A DNA stretch of 64,000 nt from Nocardiopsis mwathae (lineage in GTDB: Bacteria > Actinomycetota > Actinomycetes > Streptosporangiales > Streptosporangiaceae): the NCBI RefSeq assembly GCF_014201195.1, contig NZ_JACHDS010000001.1, positions 5,208,001 through 5,272,000 on the forward strand, written 5' to 3'. The notes under the pieces were generated by a model that made no database searches, was not told the DNA's origin, and worked only from the letters and a program-made list of their open reading frames with translations. This document shows, one piece after another, positions 42,692 through 51,622 of this stretch (positions are counted from its first letter, which is position 1; every line of letters starts with the position of its first letter). The position numbers and the translations under genes were made by a program.

Positions 42692-43917
42692 GAGTACCAG
42701 CCCGGCTCGGGCACCTCGTCGAACAGCCGGTAGCGGCCGAGCTCGCGGCGCTGGTAGGCGACGGGGTCGTGCAGGGTGTGCGTGCGCACGTTGCGCCAGA
42801 ACCGGTCGAACCCGTACTTGGAGGCGGTGGACCGGGCGCGGGTGACCTCGAAGATGCGCGAGGTGACCTCCAGCGCGACCTCGTCGGCCCGCACCTTCAC
42901 GGCCGCCGCGCGGATCTTGTGCTCGCCGCGGCGCCGCTCGGTCAGCGCGTCGGGGGCGCGGTGGATCTCCACGTTCTCCAGCGCCACCTCGTCCATCAGC
43001 GCTTCGGCCGCCCACAGCTTGGCGGTCAGGTCGCCGATGGTGTCGGCTACCGAGGGCTCGTCGACCGTCCGCTCGTAGCCGCCCCACGCCTTGCCATGGG
43101 TGTGGGTGTAGGCGACGGCGGCGTCCAGTGCGCCGCGGGCCATCCCGAGCCAGAACGCGCCCATGAGCAGCTGCCCGGTGGGGATCTGCACGGTGCCGTA
43201 GGGCCGGGGCGTGAACGTCTTGTCGGTGAAGCCCAGCGCGTCGCTCCAGGGGGCGCGCACGTTCTCGAACGCGATGCCGCCGCTCTCGGTGAGCCGCTGG
43301 CCCATGTTGTCCCAGCCGCCCAGAGGGACGACGCCGGGGTCGGTGGAGGGCACCATGGCGAAGACGTGGGTGTCGGTGCCCTCCAGAACGCCCTCGATAC
43401 AGGTGACGTCGGAGACGCGCGAGCCGGTCGCGAAGTTCTTCCGGCCGTTGAACACCAGGGTGTCGCCCTCGTCGCGCACCACCACGTCGGCGTCACGGGC
43501 GTTGACGGCTCCGGCGAGGAACCACCCGTTGCGGGCGCAGTCGGCCTCGAACCGTTCGCTCTGCTCGGGGGTGCCGATGAAGCGCGGCACGTAGTTCCAG
43601 GTGTAGTGGTAACCCAGCAGGTGGCCGATCGACCCGTCGGCCGCCGACACCTCCCGGACCACCTTCAGCGCCGTGGGCCACTCCTGGCCGCCACCGCCGT
43701 GCTCCACCGGGCCCATCATGGTGACCAGCCCGGACTCCTTGAGCAGGGCGACCTCCGTGTAGGGGGTCGCATTGGCCCGGTCGCGTTCGGCGGCGTCGGC
43801 GGCGAGTACCGCCCGCACCTCCGACGCCCGCCGCAGCCACCCCTCGGGGGTGGTGGGCCGGGTCGTCCAGCGGGCCGGGGCCGCAGCTCCGGGCTGCTCG
43901 TCGGTGATGATGGTCAT
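42688..43917 (-). CDS. FMN-dependent monooxygenase of the acyl-CoA dehydrogenase fold (DszC-like)
   Basis: A 409-residue protein with the acyl-CoA dehydrogenase fold. The general-base Glu of true dehydrogenases is not evident. The pattern (GHLLGYHYTWNYVPRFIG; LVFNGRKNFATGSRVSDV; the C-terminal SKYGFDRFWRNVRTHTLHDP) matches group D monooxygenases such as DszC and nitrogen- or sulphur-oxidising relatives. Its Arg/His-rich C-terminus normally stabilises the flavin peroxide. It needs reduced FMN, presumably from the flavin reductase at 37791-38321. AGGGAG precedes ATG 43917. The substrate is unknown. Confidence 0.85.
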   Translation of the reverse strand: MTIITDEQPGAAAPARWTTRPTTPEGWLRRASEVRAVLAADAAERDRANATPYTEVALLKESGLVTMMGPVEHGGGGQEWPTALKVVREVSAADGSIGHLLGYHYTWNYVPRFIGTPEQSERFEADCARNGWFLAGAVNARDADVVVRDEGDTLVFNGRKNFATGSRVSDVTCIEGVLEGTDTHVFAMVPSTDPGVVPLGGWDNMGQRLTESGGIAFENVRAPWSDALGFTDKTFTPRPYGTVQIPTGQLLMGAFWLGMARGALDAAVAYTHTHGKAWGGYERTVDEPSVADTIGDLTAKLWAAEALMDEVALENVEIHRAPDALTERRRGEHKIRAAAVKVRADEVALEVTSRIFEVTRARSTASKYGFDRFWRNVRTHTLHDPVAYQRRELGRYRLFDEVPEPGWYS

Positions 43918-44095
43918 GGCCGCTCCCTACTCAGAATGGCTGTCGGAGGGGGTCGTCTGAAGCGTCGACGCGCACCGGGAACGCTAATCGGGGCGGCTCT
44001 CGCGCCGCTCTTCATCCGCTCTTCGGTGCGGAATTCCTCGAAGCCGACACGAATCGCCTTGCGGGGATTGCGAGGAGAATGCGCATAATGTCGCC
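43918..44095. promoter_or_regulatory. divergent promoter region, monooxygenase and thiol transferase genes
   Basis: A 178-bp gap between divergent genes, AT-richer from 44020 to 44090 (GAATTCCTCGAAG and GCGCATAATG). No gene is present. The monooxygenase-AKR-MFS operon should start here leftwards. Confidence 0.45.
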
Positions 44096-45028
44096 ATGCC
44101 TTTTCCTCCCAGCGCGAGAATCACGTCCGACGGGACGTCCCCCTGGCCGGTGGAGCCCGGCCGCTACCGGCTCGTGGTGAACCGGGCCTGCCCGTTCTCC
44201 GGTCGTGTCCTGGTGGTGCGTCGGCTCGTCGGCCTGGAGGCCGCGCTCCCCGTCGCCGTCACCGACCCCCTGCACGACGATCGCGGCTGGCGCTTCACCC
44301 TCGACCCCGAGGGGCATGACCCGGTCCTCGGCATCCGGTACCTGGCCGAGGCCTATGAGGCCGCCGCCCCCGGCTACGACGGCGGCGTCAGCGTCCCGGC
44401 CGTCGTGGACGTTCCCGGCGGCCGCGTGGTGACCAACGACCACGACACGCTCACCCGCGACCTCGCGACGCAGTGGCGACACCTGCACCGCCCGGGTGCC
44501 CCGGACCTGTACCCCGCCGAGTTGCGAGCGGATATCGACGCGCTGAACTCGGAGTTGGCGGACGACGTCTTTTTCGGCGTTTACACCTGCGGATTCGCCA
44601 AAACGCAGGAGGAATACTCCGCGGCCTTCCGCCGGCTGTTCGACCGGTTGGACGTGCTGGAGGAAAGACTGCGGACCCGGCGCTACCTCCACGGCGACAC
44701 CATCACCGAGAGCGACATCCGGCTGTTCACCACGCTGGTCCGGTTCGACGCCGCCTACCACGGCCTGTTCCGGTGCAATCGGAACAAGCTCACCGAGATG
44801 CCCGTGCTGTGGGCCTACATGCGCGACCTGTTCCAGACACCGGGCTTCGGCGACACCGTCCACTTCGCCGACATCAAGCTGCACTACCACGCGGTCCTCA
44901 CCGAGCTGAACCCGCGCGGTATCGTCCCAGAGGGGCCCGACCTCTCCGTCTGGCACACCCCGCACAACCGGGAGCGCCTCGGCGGGCGCCCCTTCGGGGA
45001 CGGCACCCCGCCGCCCGCCGCGACGTGA
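44096..45028 (+). CDS. Xi-class glutathionyl/mycothiolyl-hydroquinone reductase
   Basis: A 310-residue GST-fold protein. The catalytic motif is NRACPFSGRVLVVRRLVGLE, a variant of the CPWxxR of glutathionyl-hydroquinone reductases. The C-terminal helical domain has DDVFFGVYTCGFAKTQEEYS, LHGDTITESDIRLFTTLVRFD and YHGLFRCNRNKL, which are characteristic. Actinomycetes lack glutathione and use mycothiol, so the real co-substrate is probably mycothiol. It would remove thiol adducts from quinols, again pointing to quinone chemistry. The ATG at 44096 has only a distant GAGGAG. Confidence 0.9.
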   Translation: MPFPPSARITSDGTSPWPVEPGRYRLVVNRACPFSGRVLVVRRLVGLEAALPVAVTDPLHDDRGWRFTLDPEGHDPVLGIRYLAEAYEAAAPGYDGGVSVPAVVDVPGGRVVTNDHDTLTRDLATQWRHLHRPGAPDLYPAELRADIDALNSELADDVFFGVYTCGFAKTQEEYSAAFRRLFDRLDVLEERLRTRRYLHGDTITESDIRLFTTLVRFDAAYHGLFRCNRNKLTEMPVLWAYMRDLFQTPGFGDTVHFADIKLHYHAVLTELNPRGIVPEGPDLSVWHTPHNRERLGGRPFGDGTPPPAAT

Positions 45029-45095
45029 CCGCCGCGAACCGAACGGGCGGGGCGCCCCTCCCCGGACGCCCCGCACCACCCCGAGCCGCGGTCCT

Positions 45096-45124
45096 TGCGG
45101 GGGTGGCCTTCGGTCACCCCCGCA
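45096..45124. terminator. hairpin between thiol transferase and DAHP synthase genes
   Basis: TGCGGGGGTGGCC pairs with GGTCACCCCCGCA (one G-T pair, 3-nt loop). It includes the stop codon of the leftward DAHP synthase gene and lies 67 bp after the rightward transferase stop, so it probably ends both transcripts. Confidence 0.7.
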
Positions 45125-46412
45125 GTCCGGAGCGCAGCTCCTCGGCGATCGCGAAGACCAGCTCCACCGTCTGCGCCCCGTTCAGCCGCGGGTCGCACGC
45201 CGTCTCGTAGCGCTCGGCCAGGCGCTCGTCGCACAGCTCCCGCACACCGCCCAGGCACTCGGTCACGTCCTCCCCGGTCATCTCCAGGTGCACTCCGGCG
45301 GGGTGGGTCCCCTCGGCGCGGTGCACCGCGAAGAACCCCTCGACCTCAGTGGCGATGTCGGTGAACCGGCGCGTCTTGTACCCGCTGTGCGAGCGCACGG
45401 TGTTGCCGTGCATGGGGTCACACACCCACACCACCGGGTGCCCGGCGGAGCGGACCGCCCGCACCAGCGGAGGCAGGGCGTCGCGCACGTGGCGTGCCCC
45501 CATGCGCGGCACCAGGACCAGGCGGCCGGGTGAGCGTGCGGGATCCAACCGCGCGCACAGCTCCACCACCTCCTCGATGTCGGCTCCCGGCCCCAGCTTC
45601 ACCCCCACCGGGTTGGCGATCCCCGAAACGAACTCGATGTGCGCCCCGTCGAGGGCGCGGGTCCGCTCGCCCACCCAGACCATGTGGGCGCTGGTGTCGA
45701 ACCAGCGGTCGGTCGCCGGGTCGAGGCGGGTCAGCGCCTCCTCGTAGTCCAGCAGCAGCGCCTCGTGCGAGGTGTACAGCGGCCCCTGCTCCAGCACCCA
45801 GGCGAACTCACCGGGGTCGGCACCGCCGGCTTCGCACCCGCCCAGCGTACGCAGTGCGGCGCGGGTGTGCCCGTAGGCGTGCAGCATCCGCTCGGGGTCG
45901 GGGCGGCGCGCCTCAGGGGTCGGCTCGGGGCCGTTGACGATGTCGCCGCGGTAGACCGGCAGCTCGACACCGTCCACGACCTCGGTGTCCGCACTGCGCG
46001 GCTTGCCGAACTGCCCGGCGATGCGGCCGATCTTGACCACAGGCAGTCCCGAACCCAGGGAGAGCATCATCGCCGACTGCAGGAGGGTGCGGAGCTTCGC
46101 GGCGACGGTGTCCGAGACGCACGACGCGAAGCGCTCTGCGCAGTCCCCGCCCTGGAACACCACCGCCGAACCGTCCGCCGCCCGCGCCAGATCGCGGCGG
46201 AGCCGCAGGATCGAGGCGGGGGCGACCGGCGGGGGCAGCATGGACACGCTGCGCGCCGCCTCGCAGGCCCGGTCCGGGTCGGGCCACAGCGGCTGCTGGT
46301 GCGCCGGGCGGTGGCGCCAGGAGGCGCGGTGCCAGGCGGCGGGGGTCTCTGGCAGGCGGTCGGCGGCCGGTGCGGCCACCAGCGCGCGGGTGTCGGTCGG
46401 GATCATCGGCAT
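45114..46412 (-). CDS. class II DAHP synthase (shikimate pathway entry)
   Basis: A 432-residue 3-deoxy-7-phosphoheptulonate synthase of the plant-like class II type, condensing PEP and erythrose 4-phosphate. Marks are VVFQGGDCAERFASC, KIGRIAGQFGKPRS, WVGERTRALDGAHIEF, NPVGVKLGPG, VWVCDPMHGNT and GVHLEMTGEDVTECLGG. This type occurs both in primary metabolism and in clusters that need extra chorismate, such as phenazine clusters. It is the last gene of the trp-containing operon and overlaps the trpA stop. ATG 46412 (GGAG 11 nt upstream) or ATG 46406 (ATGA overlap) may be the start. Confidence 0.93.
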   Translation of the reverse strand: MPMIPTDTRALVAAPAADRLPETPAAWHRASWRHRPAHQQPLWPDPDRACEAARSVSMLPPPVAPASILRLRRDLARAADGSAVVFQGGDCAERFASCVSDTVAAKLRTLLQSAMMLSLGSGLPVVKIGRIAGQFGKPRSADTEVVDGVELPVYRGDIVNGPEPTPEARRPDPERMLHAYGHTRAALRTLGGCEAGGADPGEFAWVLEQGPLYTSHEALLLDYEEALTRLDPATDRWFDTSAHMVWVGERTRALDGAHIEFVSGIANPVGVKLGPGADIEEVVELCARLDPARSPGRLVLVPRMGARHVRDALPPLVRAVRSAGHPVVWVCDPMHGNTVRSHSGYKTRRFTDIATEVEGFFAVHRAEGTHPAGVHLEMTGEDVTECLGGVRELCDERLAERYETACDPRLNGAQTVELVFAIAEELRSGLRG

Positions 46413-47227
46413 GACGACAACAGCTCCTTCACCATCGGGTACGGGTCGCGGCCCGCGTCGATCTCGGCCACCAGCGAGCTGCCGACGATCGCGGCGTCGG
46501 CATGCCCGCGCAGCCTGCGCAGGTGCTCCGGGCGGGAGATCCCGAACCCGGCGGCCACGGGCAGGTGGGTGCGTGCCCGAACCCGCGCCAGGGTTCGCTC
46601 GACACAGTCGGGGAGGTCGCCCCGGCTGCCGGTGATCCCGGCGACGGTCACCGTGTAGACGAACCCGGTGGCCGCCGCGCAGGCCGCGGCGACACGATCG
46701 TCGGTGCTGGTCGGGGCGACCAGACGGACGGAGGCGACGCCGCGCTCGGCCAGCGCGCCGTCCAGGTCGGGCGCCTCCTCCATGGGCAGGTCGGGGACGA
46801 TCACGGCGGCCACCCCGGCTTCGGCGGCGTCCCGGACGAACCGCCGCACGCCATAGGCCAGCACGGGGTTCACGTAGGTCATCAGGACGACGGGCGCCGC
46901 ATCCTCGGCGGCGATGTCGGCGGCCAGCCGCAGGCACCCCTCGGTGGTGGTGCCGGCGTCCAGTGCGCGTTGCCCGGCCCGCTGGATCACCGGCCCGTCG
47001 GCGAGCGGATCGCTGTGCGGGATCCCCAGCTCCAGCGCTGCGATCCCGGAGTGCGCCAGTCTGCGCCCGATGTCCCGCGTTGCGTCCGGCCCGGTGTGCC
47101 CGGCCATCAGGTACGGAACCAGGGACACTCCGCCGTCGTCCCGCCGCAGCCGCGCGGCCAGGTCGTGCCCCGGTGCGGGCCGCTCCGCACCGCGGAGCAT
47201 CCGCTCCTCGGTCGGTGCCGCCGTCAT
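46403..47227 (-). CDS. trpA: tryptophan synthase alpha subunit
   Basis: A 274-residue TIM barrel that cleaves indole-3-glycerol phosphate to indole. The catalytic Glu and Asp lie in [21 protein letters not shown] (given in part). [15 protein letters not shown] and [17 protein letters not shown] bind the phosphate. The usual FSDP is HSDP here. Its ATG overlaps the trpB stop (ATGA). Placed in a metabolite operon, it is probably a second copy beside a housekeeping trp locus. Confidence 0.93.
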   Translation of the reverse strand: MTAAPTEERMLRGAERPAPGHDLAARLRRDDGGVSLVPYLMAGHTGPDATRDIGRRLAHSGIAALELGIPHSDPLADGPVIQRAGQRALDAGTTTEGCLRLAADIAAEDAAPVVLMTYVNPVLAYGVRRFVRDAAEAGVAAVIVPDLPMEEAPDLDGALAERGVASVRLVAPTSTDDRVAAACAAATGFVYTVTVAGITGSRGDLPDCVERTLARVRARTHLPVAAGFGISRPEHLRRLRGHADAAIVGSSLVAEIDAGRDPYPMVKELLSSCR

Positions 47228-48462
47228 CGCGCACCGCCTGACGCGTTCGCCACCGGTTCCCGCTCCGCCACGTCGGCCTCCTCGTCGATCCGCCCCTGTT
47301 CGGCGACGGTGTGCAGGTCCTTGTCACCGCGCCCGGAGAAGCAGACCAGGATCCGGCCGCCCGGGCCGAGGCGCTCGGCCAGATCACCGGCGTAGGCCAG
47401 GGCGTGCGCGGTCTCCAGGGCGGGGATGATGCCCTCCAGCGCGGTGCACCGGCGGAACGCGTCCAGCGCCCGGCGGTCCTCCACGGCGGTGTAGACGGCC
47501 CGTCCCTGTTCGGCGAGCATGGCGTGCTCGGGTCCGACACCGGGGTAGTCCAGCCCTGCCGCCACCGAGTGGGTGGGCAGCACACGGCCGCCGGTGTCCT
47601 GCAGGATCAGGCTGCGGCTGCCGTGTAGGACACCCGGGGTCCCGGCAGCGGCGCCCGCGGCGTGCCTGCCGGAGGCCAGGCCTTTCCCGGCTGCCTCCAC
47701 CCCCACCAGGTCGACCCACGCGTCCGGAACGAAGGCGGTGAACATGCCGATCGCGTTCGACCCGCCGCCCACGCTGGCGAGCACCGCGTCGGGCAGGCGC
47801 CCCTCGGCCGCGAGGTACTGGTCGCGCGCCTCGTCGCCGATGACGCGCTGCAGGTCGCGCACCATCCGCGGGTAGGGTGCGGGCCCCACCGCCGAGCCGA
47901 TGATGTAGTGGGTGTCGGCGACGTTGGTCACCCAGTCGCGGATGGCCTCCGAGGTCGCGTCCTTGAGCGTGGCCGTGCCCGCCTCGACCCCGCGGACCTC
48001 CGCGCCCAGCATCCGCATCCGGCCGACGTTGACCGCCTGGCGGCGCATGTCCTCGGCACCCATGTACACCACGCACGCCAGGCCGAAGCGGGCGCACACG
48101 GTGGCCGTCGCGACCCCGTGCTGCCCGGCCCCGGTCTCGGCGATGATCCTGCGCTTGCCCATGCGCAGGGCCAGCACCACCTGGCCGAGCGCGTTGTTGA
48201 GCTTGTGCGCTCCGGTGTGGCACAGGTCCTCGCGCTTGAGGTGGATCGTCGCGCCGCCGTGGTGGTCGGTCAGACGCTCGGCGGGGTACAGCGGTGTCGG
48301 CCGCCCGACGAAGTCCCGTTGGTGGCGGCGGAGCTCGGCCAGGAATCCGGGGTCCGCGCGGACGTGGTCCCACACCTCGGCCAGCTCCGTCAGCGCAGCC
48401 ATCAGCGTCTCGGGTACGTAGCGGCCGCCGAAGCCGCCGAACATGTCATCGTCGGTCGTCAT
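47224..48462 (-). CDS. trpB: tryptophan synthase beta subunit
   Basis: A 412-residue PLP enzyme that joins indole and serine. It starts [20 protein letters not shown]. The PLP Lys is in [20 protein letters not shown] and the phosphate-binding loop is [26 protein letters not shown] and [13 protein letters not shown] are conserved. GGAGG lies about 9 nt before ATG 48462. The tail after GDKDLHTV is acidic and longer than usual. The gap to the trpD stop is 52 nt, the only non-overlapping junction in this operon. Confidence 0.95.
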   Translation of the reverse strand: MTTDDDMFGGFGGRYVPETLMAALTELAEVWDHVRADPGFLAELRRHQRDFVGRPTPLYPAERLTDHHGGATIHLKREDLCHTGAHKLNNALGQVVLALRMGKRRIIAETGAGQHGVATATVCARFGLACVVYMGAEDMRRQAVNVGRMRMLGAEVRGVEAGTATLKDATSEAIRDWVTNVADTHYIIGSAVGPAPYPRMVRDLQRVIGDEARDQYLAAEGRLPDAVLASVGGGSNAIGMFTAFVPDAWVDLVGVEAAGKGLASGRHAAGAAAGTPGVLHGSRSLILQDTGGRVLPTHSVAAGLDYPGVGPEHAMLAEQGRAVYTAVEDRRALDAFRRCTALEGIIPALETAHALAYAGDLAERLGPGGRILVCFSGRGDKDLHTVAEQGRIDEEADVAEREPVANASGGAR

Positions 48463-48514
48463 CGCGGTTCGCCTCCTCTCCTCACGTGTTCGGTCCAGGG
48501 AAAGTGCATCGGGA

Positions 48515-49540
48515 TCACGGGGTGCCCGCCAGGGTCCGGTCCCACGACGCCGCCGCCAGCCGGTCGAGGACGCCGGCCGCCGCACCGGAGTCGACGGCGT
48601 GCGCCGCCGCGCCCAGGCCGTCGGCCAGAGAGGTGGCCAGGCCGCGGATCCACAACCCGGCCGCTGCGTTCAGCAGCACCACGTCGCGCGCCGGACCGCG
48701 CCGACCGGCCAGGACACCGGTGATCACCGCGGCACTGGCCGCTCGGCCGCCCCCGGCCAGGTCGGCCGGGCGGGACGGGGCCAACCCCAGCTCCGCCGGG
48801 TCGATCCGCAGCGGGCGTACCCCGCCGCCCTCCACAAGCGCGGCCGTGGACGGCGCGCCGGTGCTCAATTCGTCCATGCCGTCCTCGGCGTGGAACACCA
48901 GACCCCGTTCCACCCCCAGCCGCGACAGGACCGCGGCCATGGGGGCCACCAGCGCGGGCGCGGGAACACCCAGCACCACGTAGCGGGCGCGCGCCGGGTT
49001 GCACAGCGGCCCCAGCAGGTTGAAGACCGTCCGCACGCCCAGCTCGCGGCGGACCGGGGCGATGTGCCCGAACGCCGGGTGGAACGACGGCGCGTACAGG
49101 AACGCGATACCGGCCTCGGACAGGCAGCGCGGCGCGTCGTCCGGGCCGCCCTCCACCCGCACACCCAGCTCCTCCAGGACGTCGGCGCTGCCGCACCCCG
49201 AAGAGGAGGCGCGGTTGCCGTGCTTGGCCACGCGCGCCCCGCCGGCCGCCGCCACGATCGCGGCGGCCGTGGAGATGTTGAAGGTGTCCAGCCCGTCGCC
49301 GCCGGTCCCGCAGGTGTCCAGGACGTCGGGGCCGAAGGGGACCGGCACCGCGTGGTCGCGCGCGGCCCGCGCCGCCCCGGTCAGCTCGTCGACGCTCGCT
49401 CCGCGCGCCGCCAGCGCCGCCGCGAAGGCCGCGATGTGCGCCGGGGCCGCCGCGCCGCTCATCATCGTGCGCATCGCCGCGTACGCCTGCTCCTCGGAGA
49501 GCACCTCTCCCCGGGTGATCCGGCCGATCTGTTCACGCAT
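48515..49540 (-). CDS. trpD: anthranilate phosphoribosyltransferase
   Basis: A 341-residue enzyme that transfers phosphoribosyl from PRPP to anthranilate. The PRPP motif is [18 protein letters not shown], followed by [20 protein letters not shown] and [21 protein letters not shown], then [11 protein letters not shown]. The ATG at 49540 lies inside the end of trpG (8-bp overlap). No trpC or trpF is present in the window, so these steps must come from elsewhere; in actinobacteria trpF is usually replaced by PriA. Confidence 0.94.
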   Translation of the reverse strand: MREQIGRITRGEVLSEEQAYAAMRTMMSGAAAPAHIAAFAAALAARGASVDELTGAARAARDHAVPVPFGPDVLDTCGTGGDGLDTFNISTAAAIVAAAGGARVAKHGNRASSSGCGSADVLEELGVRVEGGPDDAPRCLSEAGIAFLYAPSFHPAFGHIAPVRRELGVRTVFNLLGPLCNPARARYVVLGVPAPALVAPMAAVLSRLGVERGLVFHAEDGMDELSTGAPSTAALVEGGGVRPLRIDPAELGLAPSRPADLAGGGRAASAAVITGVLAGRRGPARDVVLLNAAAGLWIRGLATSLADGLGAAAHAVDSGAAAGVLDRLAAASWDRTLAGTP

Positions 49541-50129
49541 CGGAGTCCTCCTGAAGGAAGTTGGCGACGATCCGCCGGCCGTCGGGCGACAGCACCGACT
49601 CCGGGTGGAACTGCACCCCGTAGGTGGGGTGGTCACGGTGGCGGACCGCCATCACCGTGCCGTCGTCCGCAGAGGCGGTGACGCGCAATTCGGCCGGGAT
49701 CGCCGCGGGGTCGGCCGCCAGCGAGTGGTACCGCGTGGCGGTGAAGGGGCGCGGCAGCCCGGCCAGGACCCCGCTGTCATCGTGGTGGATGGCCGAGGTC
49801 TTGCCGTGCAGCGGCCGGGTCCGCACCACGCGCCCGCCGAACGCGGCGACGACGCACTGGTGGCCCAGGCACACGCCGAGGATGGGCAGGCGGCCGCTGA
49901 GCGCGCGCACGGCGTCCAGCGACACCCCGGCCTCCGCCGGGCTGCAGGGCCCGGGGGAGACCACGAGCCGGTCGTATCCGGCCAGGTCGCCGGGGGTCAC
50001 CGCGTCGTTTCGGTGCACCTCGGGGCGGGCGCCCAGCTCGGCCAGGTAGTGGACGAGGTTGTAGGTGAAGGAGTCGTAGTTGTCGACGACGGCGACGCAC
50101 GGGCCGCGCCGCGCCACCCGGTGGGTCAT
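49533..50129 (-). CDS. trpG: anthranilate synthase component II (glutamine amidotransferase)
   Basis: A 198-residue class I amidotransferase supplying ammonia to TrpE. The start VAVVDNYDSFTYNLVHYLAE, the oxyanion segment LVVSPGPCSPAEAG, nucleophile Cys in ILGVCLGHQCVVAAF and His/Glu in YGVQFHPESVLSPDG are all present. Its ATG overlaps the trpE stop (ATGA), so the two subunits are translated together. Confidence 0.94.
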   Translation of the reverse strand: MTHRVARRGPCVAVVDNYDSFTYNLVHYLAELGARPEVHRNDAVTPGDLAGYDRLVVSPGPCSPAEAGVSLDAVRALSGRLPILGVCLGHQCVVAAFGGRVVRTRPLHGKTSAIHHDDSGVLAGLPRPFTATRYHSLAADPAAIPAELRVTASADDGTVMAVRHRDHPTYGVQFHPESVLSPDGRRIVANFLQEDSDA

Positions 50130-51622
50130 GACAGCGCCTCCGCGTTGTGGACGGCGGTGAACATCGCCCCGGCCTTGTGCAGGGTCTCGGCGTACTCGGC
50201 GTCCGGGTCGGAGTCGGCCACCACCCCCGCCCCCGACTGCGCGTACACCTGCCCGTCGGCGATGACCAGCGTGCGCAGGGCGATCGCCAGGTCGGCGTCG
50301 CCGCCGAAGCCGATGTGGCCGAGCGCGCCCCCGTAGACGCCGCGCCGCTCCGCTTCCAGCTCGGCGATGATCTCCATGGCGCGGATCTTCGGCGCACCGC
50401 TCAGCGTCCCGGCGGGGAAGGTCGACCGCAGCGCGTCGAGGCTGTCGGTGCCGGGCGCCAGGTCGCCGACGACGGTGGAGGACAGGTGCATGACGTGGGA
50501 GAAGCGCTCCACGTCCATGAACCTCTCCGGGTGCACCGTGCCGGGCACGGCCACCCGCCCGATGTCGTTGCGGCCGAGGTCGACCAGCATCACGTGCTCG
50601 GCGCACTCCTTGCCGTCGGCGCGCAGCTCGCGCTCCAGCTCCAGGTCGGCGGCGGAGTCCGCGCCGCGCGGGCGGGTTCCGGCCAGCGGCCGGGTCCGCA
50701 CCCGTCGCCCCTGGGTCTGCACCAGCAGCTCGGGGGAGGCACCGATGACGTGGCGGCCGCCGCCGAGGTTGAGCTGGTACATGTACGGGGAGGGGTTGAC
50801 CGCCCGCAGGTGGCGGTAGACGTCGATCGGCCGGGCGCGCAGTGGCTTGGCGAACCGCTGCGACAGCACGATCTGGAAAGCGTCCCCGGCCAGGATGTAC
50901 TCGCGGGCGCGGCGCACCCGGTCGGTGAACTCGGCGCGCGTGGTGGTCGACCGCCAGCCCGTCGGCGGCGCGCCGCGCGGCGGAGGCGGCGGGAGGGGAC
51001 GCGGCGCCTCGGGCCCGGGTTCGCCGGGCGCGGGGGTGAGCACACGCTCGTGCATCCGGTCGATCCGGCGCAGCGCCGCGTCGTACTCCTCGTTCTCGGG
51101 CCGGTGCACCGTGACCAGCAGCAGCCTCCGGGCGGCGTGGTCCACCACCGCCAGGTCGCCGACGTGGAAGAACGCCGACTCCGGCAGCCCCGGTGCCGCT
51201 CCCGAGGGTGCGGGCAGCCGCTCGAAGTGGCGGGCGCCCTCATAGCCCAGGTAGCCGAACACCCCGCCGTGGAACGGCGGCAGGCCGGGCACCGGGGCGG
51301 CGGGGCGGCCGACGAGCGCGCGCAGGGCGCGCAGCGGGTCGGTGTCGGCCGCGGGGACGTGCTCGGGCCGGTGGCCGATGTAGGAGTAGCGGGCCGCGCC
51401 GCCGCCGACCGACGCCCCCTCCAGCAGGAAGCCCGGTTCGTCGGCGCGGCACAGCCGCGCGAACAGGGTGAGGGGGCTGAGCGTGTCGGCGAGGTACTCG
51501 CGGTAGACGGGGATGAGGGCGTGGTCGCGGGCGAGGTCGGCCGCCTCGGCGCGGTTCGGTCGGGCGTCGAGCGCCGGGAGCGCCCGTGGCGCAGTGGTGG
51601 CGGGTTCGAGGTCGACGGTCAT
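50126..51622 (-). CDS. trpE: anthranilate synthase component I with LLEG variant
   Basis: A 498-residue chorismate-utilising enzyme. C-terminal catalytic motifs are YILAGDAFQIVLSQRF, NPSPYMYQLNLGG, IGASPELLVQ, RPLAGTRPRG, HVMLVDLGRNDIGRV, FPAGTLSGAPKIRAMEII and VYGGALGHIGFGGDAD. The tryptophan-binding element LLESX10S reads LLEG (residues 66-69) X10 S. Changes of that Ser are known to reduce feedback inhibition in enteric TrpE, so this enzyme may be feedback-resistant, as a dedicated cluster copy would need. The ATG overlaps the P450 stop (ATGA). Confidence 0.93.
   Translation of the reverse strand: MTVDLEPATTAPRALPALDARPNRAEAADLARDHALIPVYREYLADTLSPLTLFARLCRADEPGFLLEGASVGGGAARYSYIGHRPEHVPAADTDPLRALRALVGRPAAPVPGLPPFHGGVFGYLGYEGARHFERLPAPSGAAPGLPESAFFHVGDLAVVDHAARRLLLVTVHRPENEEYDAALRRIDRMHERVLTPAPGEPGPEAPRPLPPPPPRGAPPTGWRSTTTRAEFTDRVRRAREYILAGDAFQIVLSQRFAKPLRARPIDVYRHLRAVNPSPYMYQLNLGGGRHVIGASPELLVQTQGRRVRTRPLAGTRPRGADSAADLELERELRADGKECAEHVMLVDLGRNDIGRVAVPGTVHPERFMDVERFSHVMHLSSTVVGDLAPGTDSLDALRSTFPAGTLSGAPKIRAMEIIAELEAERRGVYGGALGHIGFGGDADLAIALRTLVIADGQVYAQSGAGVVADSDPDAEYAETLHKAGAMFTAVHNAEALS

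Noticed and set aside
45114-47585. A single 823-codon frame covering the DAHP synthase and antisense-free upstream DNA
   Set aside because: Residues upstream of 46412 are a shadow of trpA and trpB in another frame; family similarity begins at MIPTDTRAL.
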